Shown: positions 7,981 to 15,682 of the stretch, piece after piece
Numbering within the stretch: position 1 is the stretch's first letter
Layout: every line of letters starts with the position of its first letter
Assembly: GCA_022779305.1 (NCBI GenBank)
Contig: JALFSW010000047.1
Location: forward strand, 1 to 41,165
Source of the DNA: Prevotella sp.
GTDB taxonomy: Bacteria; Bacteroidota; Bacteroidia; Bacteroidales; Bacteroidaceae
Direction of reading: 5' to 3'
Length of the DNA stretch: 41,165 nucleotides
Notes under the pieces: model-generated
What the model saw: the letters and a program-made list of their open reading frames with translations, nothing else
Databases searched by the model: none
Told to the model about the DNA's origin: nothing
Program-made: the position numbers and the translations under genes

Positions 7981-10560
7981 TTAGAACTTATAAGCGATGT
8001 TCAACATACCATTGATGCCGTTGACGTAATATTTCTTAGGATTTCTGTAGAAATCGTAAGCACGTGCTGATGCTTCACCTGTGGTTTGGTTGATGGTGTA
8101 ATTGCTTCGGCTTTGTTCATATCCGCCTGTAACAATGGTTTGGTTGTTGAGTAGGTTGTTGATCATGAGATTGATAGAAATACTTCCTCGTTTGAGGTAG
8201 ATGCTGCGACCGATTGATGCATCAAGCATAAATCCACCTTTTCCTTTGCTTTGTGCATATGGGGTGTAGTTGCCTTCAGCGTCAATGCCACCAAACTGAA
8301 CACCCATTGTTTCCAAAGTGCTTTGATAACGGAGGCTGGGTGCATAAGAAAGGTAGATACGATCATAATAGTTTCCGCTCACGTCGATGAACCATCCGCC
8401 TTGATGGAAACTGAGAATACCACTATAAACCGATAGAGGTGTGCCACTTTCGCGCATGCCTGCGTTGTGAACAATGTCTTTGTGGTAGGTGTTTTGGGTT
8501 GAATTCATGTAGATTGCTTCGGCATTGTTGATATTCTTTGCATCACTAAGCGTTCCCAATGCTTTGAAATTCAGGAAGCTGGTGAGTTTGAAATCTAGTC
8601 CCAATTCCAATCCATAGGAATTTTTCTTAATGCCCGTCATACTCAAGTATGTGAAAGAATTGGCATCATCGAAGTAGAAATTCTGCCATTCTGTTACATT
8701 TGTGAGGTGATTGTAGTATGCACTGAAGTTTGCGTGAAGCCAACTGCCTGCATACTGATAGCTCAATTCACTTGAGAAGATGCGTTCGTTACGCAGATTA
8801 AGAATGAAGTCGTTGTTCATTTCGGGTGAAGCGAAAGCTGTGCTAACCTGTGGTGCTCGGTGTTCGTAACCCAATCCGAGCGCGAGAGTGTGTGTGCCAC
8901 TAATTGCCCAAATAGCATTCGCCTTACCACCACCCGTCAGGAAGTCGGCACTTCGGCTCTTTCCGTAGGAATTGTCAGCAAACATACCATTGCGCATGTG
9001 ACCTTTGCGATACATATTGTCGTAGCCTATCTTTGCTGCGAGGGTGTAGTGGATGTTGCCAATGTTTTCTGAATAATTGCTCCAAAGCGTTCCACGGCGT
9101 ACGTTCAAAGTGTAATCGTAGCCAAACTTGTCGCCTTCATAAACCAAAGCACCCAATCCTTGTGTGCCCATTGTGTTGAGATCGTATTGCACACGTGGGT
9201 CGGCTGCATCGTAGGTTCCGATGGCATAGGTGTTTACGTTGTGGAAACTCTTTGCGCCCAAGAGGTCTTCCATCGTTTGATAATGGCGACCTGCGTTTTG
9301 TCCAAGCATCAGTCCCACGTTCAATACCTTATCCTTGCCCAACTGACGAGTGAGTGCAGATGAGAGCGAAAGCATCAGGTTGTCGTTGTGTTTGGCTTGT
9401 ACGTAGTAGAGTGCGTCTTGTCCGTTGGCTGCTGCTTGCCGGTTGGCATAGTAAAGACGATCCCACTGAATTTGTGCATTGTCTGCTTTTCTCCACCAAG
9501 CAACTGCCGTATTCCAATCGGAGAATGCTTGTGCGGTGCGATAGCGGCTGTTGCCAGCGTTCCATACATCATAGTAGCTGCTGGGCAGATTTTTCCAGTA
9601 ATCGGGTTGTGGGTTGTCGCTGTTGTTGTAATTGAGTTTCGTACTCTTATACATCGAATACTTGCCAAATAAACTGGTTACGAGGGTGGTTTTGTTATCG
9701 ATATTCCAATCCCAAGTGAAGATTGCCGAAGGGGCAAAATCGTTCACAATGCGGCTGTTGCGACGATGACCATTCTGATAACCCCAGTATGGATTGTATT
9801 GATAGTTGTTCGTTAGCCAATAAACTTCATCTGTGCTAGCACCTTGCGAAGCACGTTCAGTGGGATTTCCCCATGTTGAAAAACTCAAAGAATGACCATT
9901 ATTCCATTTCTTTTGAACGCCAAAGAAATAAGAAAGGGCGTTATAAAACGTGCCTTCGACGTAGCCTTCGTTTGCCCAGCGATAAGTGATGTTAGCCGCA
10001 ATCGCCCATCCTCGATTGTTAAAACCGCTCGCATAGGTGTACATACCACGTAGTGTGTAGTTGCGATTGGCTCCAGAGAGTGTCAAGCGATGTCCTGTTG
10101 CCATCGAACCAGCTCTGAAATCATAGTTATTGCTACCTGCCATACCCGTTACAGAGAAGTTATTGCTTTCAAACGGCAATGAGAAATCAACGTTGCGGGT
10201 CTGTTGGTTCAGTCCGCCTACCATTGAGTAGCGAAACTGTCCGGTCTCCATATCATTCATGGGAGCACCATTGATATAAACGTCATTGTACTTCTGATTC
10301 AGCGCACGATAACGGAAGCGCATAGGTGAATAAAGATAACCCACTTCCGATGCGTAAACGTTGCTATTGGAGTTGAGGATTGTTACATTATCCGTTCTGT
10401 CGTTATCCTCTCCCAATTGTGCTTCGGTGAACGTAAAAGCGGTTTCGTCCTTCACATTGGCAGTTTGGTCTTTATCGCTGCGTTGCGTGTTTGTGTTTTG
10501 TGCACAAACTATCGATGAGCTACAAAGAGCCAAAACAGCAAGTTTCAGCTTTTTCTGCAT
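7981..10560 (-). CDS. TonB-dependent receptor
   Basis: An 859-residue outer-membrane transporter with signal peptide (cleavage near VCAQ, residue 21). After a short linker, a plug domain (about 60-190, with VYINGAPMNDMETGQFRYS) precedes a long beta-barrel rich in Tyr/Asn/Trp turns, ending in NIAYKF with the terminal Phe expected for barrel insertion. It lacks the carboxypeptidase-like N-terminal extension common in SusC proteins. It heads an operon with two lipoproteins and diverges from a secreted nuclease operon. Substrate uptake powered by TonB is family knowledge; a nucleotide or oligonucleotide substrate is inferred from neighbours. Confidence 0.88.
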   Translation of the reverse strand: MQKKLKLAVLALCSSSIVCAQNTNTQRSDKDQTANVKDETAFTFTEAQLGEDNDRTDNVTILNSNSNVYASEVGYLYSPMRFRYRALNQKYNDVYINGAPMNDMETGQFRYSMVGGLNQQTRNVDFSLPFESNNFSVTGMAGSNNYDFRAGSMATGHRLTLSGANRNYTLRGMYTYASGFNNRGWAIAANITYRWANEGYVEGTFYNALSYFFGVQKKWNNGHSLSFSTWGNPTERASQGASTDEVYWLTNNYQYNPYWGYQNGHRRNSRIVNDFAPSAIFTWDWNIDNKTTLVTSLFGKYSMYKSTKLNYNNSDNPQPDYWKNLPSSYYDVWNAGNSRYRTAQAFSDWNTAVAWWRKADNAQIQWDRLYYANRQAAANGQDALYYVQAKHNDNLMLSLSSALTRQLGKDKVLNVGLMLGQNAGRHYQTMEDLLGAKSFHNVNTYAIGTYDAADPRVQYDLNTMGTQGLGALVYEGDKFGYDYTLNVRRGTLWSNYSENIGNIHYTLAAKIGYDNMYRKGHMRNGMFADNSYGKSRSADFLTGGGKANAIWAISGTHTLALGLGYEHRAPQVSTAFASPEMNNDFILNLRNERIFSSELSYQYAGSWLHANFSAYYNHLTNVTEWQNFYFDDANSFTYLSMTGIKKNSYGLELGLDFKLTSFLNFKALGTLSDAKNINNAEAIYMNSTQNTYHKDIVHNAGMRESGTPLSVYSGILSFHQGGWFIDVSGNYYDRIYLSYAPSLRYQSTLETMGVQFGGIDAEGNYTPYAQSKGKGGFMLDASIGRSIYLKRGSISINLMINNLLNNQTIVTGGYEQSRSNYTINQTTGEASARAYDFYRNPKKYYVNGINGMLNIAYKF

Positions 10561-10772
10561 AATTTATTTTTACTTTAAATGAAATATTTCTTTGGGTGCA
10601 AAGTAACGAAATATATTTTAAAGTCGAAAGCAAATTTTGATTAAAATTTTGATAATCTTGCTTTATTTTCAGAATATTTGTCGATATTTGCACTACCAAA
10701 AGCTCCTCGGTGGAGTTTGGATGGTGGGAAAACGGTAGTGCAAGAATTAAAATATACATATATTACAAGAAA
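10561..10772. promoter_or_regulatory. Divergent promoter region, TonB receptor operon / nuclease operon
   Basis: 212 bp shared by two divergent operons. For the minus operon the best -7 candidate is TTACTTTG (plus-strand CAAAGTAA near 10600), one base from the Bacteroidetes consensus. For the plus operon, CGATATTTGC near 10683-10692 is the best but weak candidate. The shared AT-rich region would allow joint regulation. No clear operator palindrome was found. Confidence 0.4.
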
Positions 10773-11819
10773 ATGAGAAGGTTTATTTTTACTCTGTTAG
10801 TATTATTGGCAATCACCTTTCAGGTTATTGCTCAAAAGAAGTTTTCAGTTTATGGCATTGGATTTTACAACCAAGAAAACCTCTTCGACACAAAGCATGA
10901 TGAAGGAAAGAACGACTATGATTTCCTTCCCGAGGGTTCGTATCGCTGGAATGAGATGAAATATAGGAACAAACTCCAGAATATGGCGCAGGTTTTGGCA
11001 GAAATGGGTACGGATGTGTTGCCCAATGTGGGCTGTGCAGCTATTGGATTGAGCGAGGTGGAGAATGCCAATGTGCTGACCGACCTTGTTGCCCAACCTG
11101 CATTGGCGGCAAGAAACTATCAGTTTGTGCACATTGAAGGACCCGACAAGCGTGGCGTTGATTGTGCATTGCTCTATAATCCAAAACTTTTTGAGGTGAA
11201 AGATACTAAACTCATACCTTATATATATGATCTCCCTTCTGACAGCAATCGCACAACGAGAGGCTTTTTGACCATCACGGGACGTATGGCTGATGAACCC
11301 ATTGCCATCATTGTGTGCCACTGGCCAAGTCGTGGTGCTACGTCGCACTATCGTGAAATTGCTGGAAAGCAAGTGAGAGTGGTCAAGGACTCGTTGCTCA
11401 ATGCCATTCCTAGAATTAAAGTGTTGGTGGTGGGCGACATGAATGACGACCCCAATAACAAGAGTATGGAAGAATGCTTGTCTGCGAAAGGCAATATGGA
11501 GGAAGTGGGCAGCAATGATATGTTTAATCCGTGGTATAATATGCTTCTGAAAGAAGGTAAAGGTACGTTGCAATACCAAGGCAAATGGAATCTCTTTGAT
11601 CAAATTGTGATGACGCCCAATCTCTTGAACAAGAATGGTGAAAAGAACTTCACGGAATTGAAATACTGGAAAAGCCAAATCTTCCGTCGTGATTATCTCT
11701 TCCAAACATCAGGCAAACACAAGGGCAACACGAAACGAACCACGGCTGGTGGTGTTTGGCTCAATGGCTATTCAGACCACCTTCCCGTTGTTTCTTATTT
11801 CGTAAAGGAGTTGCAATAA
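10773..11819 (+). CDS. Secreted endonuclease/exonuclease/phosphatase (EEP) family protein
   Basis: A 348-residue protein starting MRRFIFTLLVL, with a signal peptide ending VIAQ. A 21-codon upstream extension is rejected because it precedes the signal peptide. EEP catalytic motifs are present in order: NQENLFD, GLSEVEN (metal Glu), KRGVDCALLY, CHWPSR (His), VVGDMNDDP (Asp/Asn) and C-terminal YSDHLPV (Asp-His). These define a Mg-dependent phosphodiesterase of the DNase I/secreted nuclease type. It is followed after 22 bp by a UDG-like gene and then udk, and diverges from the TonB receptor operon. A nucleic-acid substrate is the best reading; other phosphoesters are possible. Confidence 0.88.
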   Translation: MRRFIFTLLVLLAITFQVIAQKKFSVYGIGFYNQENLFDTKHDEGKNDYDFLPEGSYRWNEMKYRNKLQNMAQVLAEMGTDVLPNVGCAAIGLSEVENANVLTDLVAQPALAARNYQFVHIEGPDKRGVDCALLYNPKLFEVKDTKLIPYIYDLPSDSNRTTRGFLTITGRMADEPIAIIVCHWPSRGATSHYREIAGKQVRVVKDSLLNAIPRIKVLVVGDMNDDPNNKSMEECLSAKGNMEEVGSNDMFNPWYNMLLKEGKGTLQYQGKWNLFDQIVMTPNLLNKNGEKNFTELKYWKSQIFRRDYLFQTSGKHKGNTKRTTAGGVWLNGYSDHLPVVSYFVKELQ

Positions 11820-11841
11820 ACTATAAAGAGTCGCTTGATAA

Positions 11842-12438
11842 ATGGAAATTGAAGAACATCCATTTGAACCTTTTCTGCCCAAAGAGGCAAAGTTGCTGAT
11901 GTTGGGAACATTTCCGCCTGCACCGAAACGCTGGGCAATGGCGTGGTATTATCCCAATTTCACAAATGATATGTGGCGCATATTTGGTATTATCTTCTTT
12001 GGTGACAAGCAATATTTTGTGGATGCGGAGCGAAAAACTTATCGTCTTGATTTGCTTAAGACATTTTTAAGACAAAAAGGTATCGCACTTTTCGACACCG
12101 CAGTGCAAATCCATCGCAGAACGGGAACCGCTTCCGATAAGGATTTGGAAATCATAAAGGTTGCCAACATTGATGGAATGTTGCAAGCCTTGCCCAATTG
12201 CAAGGCTGTTGTGGCTGCAGGACAATTAGCAACAAAGGTTTTCACCGATCATTTCTGCATCAAAGCCGACCATTTGAAGATGGGGGAATATGCTGAGTTC
12301 ACTTTCCAAGACCGCCCAATGCGACTCTATCGTTTGCCAAGTAGCAGTCGCGCCTATCCCATGAAGGCGGAAAAGAAAGCTGAATATTATGCAAAAATGT
12401 TTCAAGAAATTGGTATTCTGCCTCCTTCGGAAACTTAA
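11842..12438 (+). CDS. Uracil-DNA glycosylase superfamily protein
   Basis: A 198-residue cytoplasmic protein. LMLGTFPPAP (about residues 19-28) matches the first active-site loop of the UDG/MUG superfamily, followed by a WYYPNFTNDMWRI block where these enzymes carry the base-pocket aromatic and Asn. RLPSSSRAYP (about 160-169) matches the second, DNA-intercalating loop. It therefore probably removes a damaged or deaminated base; hypoxanthine-type family members are as likely as uracil. It sits 22 bp after the EEP nuclease gene and 33 bp before udk in one operon, so repair or processing of acquired nucleic acid is an attractive but unproved role. Confidence 0.78.
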   Translation: MEIEEHPFEPFLPKEAKLLMLGTFPPAPKRWAMAWYYPNFTNDMWRIFGIIFFGDKQYFVDAERKTYRLDLLKTFLRQKGIALFDTAVQIHRRTGTASDKDLEIIKVANIDGMLQALPNCKAVVAAGQLATKVFTDHFCIKADHLKMGEYAEFTFQDRPMRLYRLPSSSRAYPMKAEKKAEYYAKMFQEIGILPPSET

Positions 12439-12471
12439 AAGCTGATTTAAAACATTTAAACACAGAGAAAA

Positions 12472-13098
12472 ATGGACAACAAAATAACAATCATAGGTAT
12501 TGCGGGTGGAACGGGTTCAGGGAAATCCACCGTTGTGCGGAAAATAGTGGAAGCACTTCCGCCTCATCACGTGGCAGTTGTTCCGCTTGATTCTTATTAT
12601 AATGACACTACGGAACTGACTCACGAAGAGCGCAAAGCCATCAATTTCGACCATCCTGATGCTTTCGATTGGAAGTTGCTGATACGGCAGGTGAATGACC
12701 TCAGAAATGGCATAGCCATCGAACAGCCCACTTACAGCTACATCCTCAGCAATCGTTTGTCCGAAACCATCCACGTTGAGCCCAAGCCAGTGATTATCAT
12801 AGAGGGCATTATGACGTTGATAAACAAGAAGCTGCGCGACATTATGGACTTAAAAATTTATGTTGATTGCGATTCTGACGAACGTCTCATACGCAACATT
12901 CAGCGCGACATCATCGATCGAGGACGTACGGTTTCAATGGTCGTCGACCGCTATTTGGAAATCCTCAAGCCGATGCACGAACAATTCATCGAACCGACGA
13001 AACGTTTTGCCGATCTCATTATCCCGCAAGGTGGCGACAACGAGAAAGGCATTGGTATTCTTTGCAAATACATTGAAGGATTAGTTTCCACCTTATAG
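12472..13098 (+). CDS. udk: Uridine kinase
   Basis: A 208-residue cytoplasmic kinase that makes UMP/CMP from uridine/cytidine with NTP, for pyrimidine salvage. The P-loop GIAGGTGSGKSTVV is at about residues 9-22. PLDSYYND and NFDHPDAFDW are the conserved nucleoside-binding blocks, and the protein is normal family length. RDIIDRGRTV belongs to the lid region. It starts 33 bp after the UDG-like gene and ends before a strong terminator, completing a nuclease-glycosylase-kinase operon that links phosphodiester cleavage to nucleoside salvage. Confidence 0.95.
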   Translation: MDNKITIIGIAGGTGSGKSTVVRKIVEALPPHHVAVVPLDSYYNDTTELTHEERKAINFDHPDAFDWKLLIRQVNDLRNGIAIEQPTYSYILSNRLSETIHVEPKPVIIIEGIMTLINKKLRDIMDLKIYVDCDSDERLIRNIQRDIIDRGRTVSMVVDRYLEILKPMHEQFIEPTKRFADLIIPQGGDNEKGIGILCKYIEGLVSTL

Positions 13099-13140
13099 GA
13101 CAGATTGTTCATTTTCAGAGGACATACAAATAAAAATCAA

Positions 13141-13180
13141 AGGCCCAAATCTGCGACTTCTCGCAGACTGGGTCTTTTTT
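13141..13180 (+). terminator. Rho-independent terminator after udk
   Basis: GGCCCAAATCTGCGA pairs with TCGCAGACTGGGTC around CTTC, followed by TTTTTT. It is 43 bp after the udk stop and between convergent genes. Confidence 0.88.
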
Positions 13181-13223
13181 CTTCCTTCTTCCTTAATCCT
13201 TTAGTCGGATTTCATTGAAAGCC

Positions 13224-14039
13224 TCATCTTGCTTTTAAGCTGCTCACGGCTTTTGCTTTATATTCATCAATCTTATTGATTGTTGCTTGTCCGAACGATG
13301 TTCCATTGATGGTCTTCAGTGCCTTATTAGCAACAATTCTGTTGACTTTTACATTATTAGTCCCCAATCGTTCGAGGTCAATGTAGAAAGCATCTGTGGT
13401 ATTTGTACTTAGTGCATAGCCATAGAAAACATCAAATCGTTTATCCTTGTCATAGCCTAAGAAAAATCCTTGGTCTTTTGAGCTAGCATCCATGCGGAAC
13501 GTCGTGCCCGAACGTGTATAGGTGATGTAGATATCGCCCGTTTTGTCAATGCGCCATTTGAAATCTAACGTTTGTGTAGAGCCATCGTCGGCAGTATCTA
13601 CTTCTGTTCCGTTGCCGCTCAAAGCGTTGCCAGAAGAATAATACTGATAGAATTTCATATTTGCAATGTATTTCTGTTGAACACGTTTTCCAGTGCTTGC
13701 ATCATCAAACTCATAGACCATGTCACCTTCCCATTCGCCCGTAAGGAATTGTGCTTGAGTGAGCAAAGGATCTTGTTCCCCTGAAGAATTACCCTTTTCC
13801 ACGGCAGCCATAAAAGCATCAAGTTCCGCTGCATAGGCATTTGGATAATTGGTGAGGAACCAGTTATAGGCTGTGTAATAATCTGTTCCATTAGGATAGA
13901 AATGGTAGTAGGCATGAACAGCCTCTGTTACGAGGTCGTTATAGTAATACTCATAGTCATCTCCATCATCGCAACTCGTCAGAACCACTGGCGTTGCTAT
14001 CAGCGTGAATGCCAACAAGAAGTTTGTAATCTTTTTCAT
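13224..14039 (-). CDS. Lipoprotein of unknown function, tyrosine-rich N-terminal half
   Basis: Not assigned to a family with certainty. 271 residues; signal peptide and lipobox LTSC (Cys23) followed by DDGDDYEYYYND, an acidic/aromatic start typical of surface-exposed Bacteroidetes lipoproteins. Residues about 40-85 are Tyr/Ala rich and probably helical. Residues about 98-220 (FLTGEWEGDMVYEFDD, then WRIDKTGDIYITYTRSG) look like a lipocalin-like beta barrel, and a short basic C-terminal tail follows. It is monocistronic with its own promoter (14081-14088) and an upstream palindrome at 14132-14147 that recurs near another envelope gene. Confidence 0.85.
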   Translation of the reverse strand: MKKITNFLLAFTLIATPVVLTSCDDGDDYEYYYNDLVTEAVHAYYHFYPNGTDYYTAYNWFLTNYPNAYAAELDAFMAAVEKGNSSGEQDPLLTQAQFLTGEWEGDMVYEFDDASTGKRVQQKYIANMKFYQYYSSGNALSGNGTEVDTADDGSTQTLDFKWRIDKTGDIYITYTRSGTTFRMDASSKDQGFFLGYDKDKRFDVFYGYALSTNTTDAFYIDLERLGTNNVKVNRIVANKALKTINGTSFGQATINKIDEYKAKAVSSLKAR

Positions 14040-14080
14040 ATCTATCTCTTTTAATTATTGTCATTAATTGAAACACGTTG

Positions 14081-14088
14081 CAAAGGTA
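14081..14088 (-). promoter_or_regulatory. -7 box of lipoprotein gene 13224-14039
   Basis: Reads TACCTTTG on the minus strand, a full match to TAnnTTTG, about 42 bp upstream of the start codon. The -33 region is T-rich without a clear TTTG. Confidence 0.65.
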
Positions 14089-14131
14089 GGATGAAAAAAA
14101 GAAAAGAAAAATGTAAAATCTCTATTTCGCA

Positions 14132-14147
14132 ATAGGGTTTTCCCTAT
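14132..14147. promoter_or_regulatory. Inverted repeat ATAGGG-TTTT-CCCTAT, candidate operator
   Basis: A perfect 6-bp inverted repeat, about 50 nt (to centre) upstream of the minus -7 box at 14081-14088. A very similar repeat lies at nearly the same distance from the -7 box of the gene at 34662-35534. Read on the minus strand, both contain TAGGGAAAAYCCCT. Confidence 0.5.
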
Positions 14148-14250
14148 CTTCGCTTTTTTCTTTCCCGCTGCCCATCCTGCTATGAATGCCAAGGCTAGAG
14201 TTTTAGTACTTTTTATGCTTCATAAAACCTAAGAATGAAAATAAAATTCG

Positions 14251-14258
14251 TAATTTTG
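14251..14258 (+). promoter_or_regulatory. -7 box of glutathione peroxidase gene
   Basis: TAATTTTG matches TAnnTTTG, about 93 bp upstream of the start codon. The -33 region is AT-rich and not distinctive. Confidence 0.55.
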
Positions 14259-14351
14259 CATCTATGAAGTTGGTAACCAAAGATCATCATTGATTTACTT
14301 TCACCTAACTTTATAAATAATATTTTAACACCAAAGAATTTAAAAAGAAAA

Positions 14352-14906
14352 ATGAGAACAGTTTATGATTTTACCGTAAAAGAACGTAAAGGCGGTGAAA
14401 TATCTTTGAGAGCATTTGCCAACGAGGTTTTACTCATCGTAAACACAGCAACAAAGTGTGGTTTTACGCCCACATACACCGAACTGGAAGCTACTTATGA
14501 AAAGTATCATGCAAAAGGTTTTGAAGTGTTAGATTTCCCTTGTAACCAATTCGGTCAGCAAGCACCTGGAACCGATGAAAGCATACATGATTTTTGCAAA
14601 CTCACATACGGCACACAATTTCCACGTTTCAAGAAGGTGAAGGTAAATGGAGAAGATGCCGACCCACTTTTCAAGTTTCTCAAAGAAGAAAAAGGCTTTG
14701 CTGGTTGGGATGAAAACCACGAGTTGACACCACTACTCGACAAAATGCTTTCAGAAGCAGATCCTGACTACAAGAAAAGTGCAGAAATCAAATGGAATTT
14801 TACTAAATTCCTTATTAATAAGAAAGGACAAGTCATTGCTCGCTTCGAACCAACAACAAAAATAGAAATCATTCAGTCTGAAATAGAAAAATTGCTTGCC
14901 GAATAA
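14352..14906 (+). CDS. Glutathione peroxidase family (probably thioredoxin-dependent) peroxidase
   Basis: A 184-residue cytoplasmic thiol peroxidase reducing H2O2 and organic peroxides. Family motifs are intact: NTATKCGFTP with the peroxidatic Cys (about residue 37), DFPCNQFGQQ with the catalytic Gln, and WNFTKFL with the Trp/Asn pair. A Cys in IHDFCKLTYG is at the position of the resolving cysteine in thioredoxin-linked members, so thioredoxin is the likelier electron donor; Bacteroidetes generally lack glutathione. It is monocistronic, with its own promoter and a terminator at 15047-15097. Confidence 0.94.
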   Translation: MRTVYDFTVKERKGGEISLRAFANEVLLIVNTATKCGFTPTYTELEATYEKYHAKGFEVLDFPCNQFGQQAPGTDESIHDFCKLTYGTQFPRFKKVKVNGEDADPLFKFLKEEKGFAGWDENHELTPLLDKMLSEADPDYKKSAEIKWNFTKFLINKKGQVIARFEPTTKIEIIQSEIEKLLAE

Positions 14907-15046
14907 ATGGCTAAATGAAATAGAACGGGCATATACAGATATTGGCAAACGGATGGTCACAAGAGCCCACCCTGCAAGAAACCCCAAAACAATGAACATA
15001 TAATAAACATTAATACATGGGGAACAGTCCGAAAAGCTATAAAAAA

Positions 15047-15097
15047 GAGCAAAGCAGAAAAAGGATTTTATCCTTCTCGGCTTTGCTCATTTCTTTT
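15047..15097 (+). terminator. Terminator after peroxidase gene
   Basis: GAGCAAAGC/GCTTTGCTC with an upper stem AAGGAT/ATCCTT, followed by ATTTCTTTT. The T-tract touches the left end of repeat copy 2, as if the element inserted at the terminator. Confidence 0.8.
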
Positions 15098-15294
15098 AAC
15101 CCAAATCGGTTATTAGAGCTCAAACTGATTGCAGCTGATGGTCTGTGCAGATTGTTCAGCGTTTTATCGCAGACGTAGCGGGCTACTTCAAGAGAAAACG
15201 CTGAAGAAGATGCCGACAAGCAGGTGCAAGCCGTTGAGAAGTGAATAAAGAAGATAAAAAGAAAACCCAAGCGGTCTAATGACTGATTTGGGTT
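15098..15294 (-). repeat. 197-bp dispersed repeat, copy 2 (reverse orientation)
   Basis: Complete copy: AACCCAAATCGGTTATTAGA on one side and (minus) AACCCAAATCAGTCATTAGA on the other. The central region has TTCAGCGTTTT/AAAACGCTGAA arms around GTAGC-CC-GCTAC. Flanks show no convincing target duplication. Confidence 0.9.
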
Positions 15295-15406
15295 TAAGAT
15301 AGCTTCTAAAACTAAAAACTTCTAGATTTATTTATTGTACGCAATAAAGTTTTACCTATATCTTTCTATAAATCAAATAGATAAAGCTCATATAAAAATA
15401 GTGTCC

Positions 15407-15467
15407 CAACTGAGGCTTAGTTGCGCTCTACCTGAGGCTTAATTGTTTGATAACTAAGCCTCAGTTG
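15407..15467. repeat. Inverted repeat of the GCCTCAGTT family
   Basis: CAACTGAGGCTTAGTT (15407-15422) and AACTAAGCCTCAGTTG (15452-15467) are perfect 16-bp inverted repeats. A third, direct CTGAGGCTTAATTG lies in the 29-base loop. No T-run follows, so it is not an obvious terminator. Confidence 0.7.
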
Positions 15468-15682
15468 CAAAGCAAGTAAACTTATATTCATTAATTTAGG
15501 TAGAAATTGTTCAGTCTCATTTTTGCCTTTCTACCCATTGCTGTGCAACAACTTTCACTCTTTTTTGTGCCATTTAGCTTAAAGAACCTTCTTTGAATGC
15601 TTGTCTAAGCAAGAAGACGGCTAAATGAAATTGAAAGATTTTGCACAATTAAAATATATTGAAGTTGCGGTTGCCTTTTACA

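Larger units (their letters stand above)
14040..14351. other. 312-bp divergent intergenic region
   Basis: Holds the minus-strand promoter of the lipoprotein gene (14081-14088), an inverted repeat (14132-14147) and the plus-strand promoter of the peroxidase gene (14251-14258). The remaining 90 bp before the peroxidase start are an untranslated leader with no recognised RNA motif. Confidence 0.6.
14907..15682. other. 776-bp non-coding interval
   Basis: Contains about 140 bp of unremarkable sequence, the peroxidase terminator (15047-15097), repeat copy 2 (15098-15294), an AT-rich spacer, a GCCTCAGTT-type inverted repeat (15407-15467), and about 200 bp before the TPR gene's 3' end with no recognised feature. 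The 77-codon minus-strand frame at 15037-15270 only translates the repeat. Confidence 0.7.

Noticed and set aside
10845..11705. 286-codon minus-strand frame antisense to the EEP nuclease gene
   Set aside because: Shadow frame; the plus strand has complete catalytic motifs and a signal peptide.
14907..15046. Small gene after the peroxidase gene
   Set aside because: ATGGCTAAATGA closes after three codons and no other frame has a ribosome site or family match.
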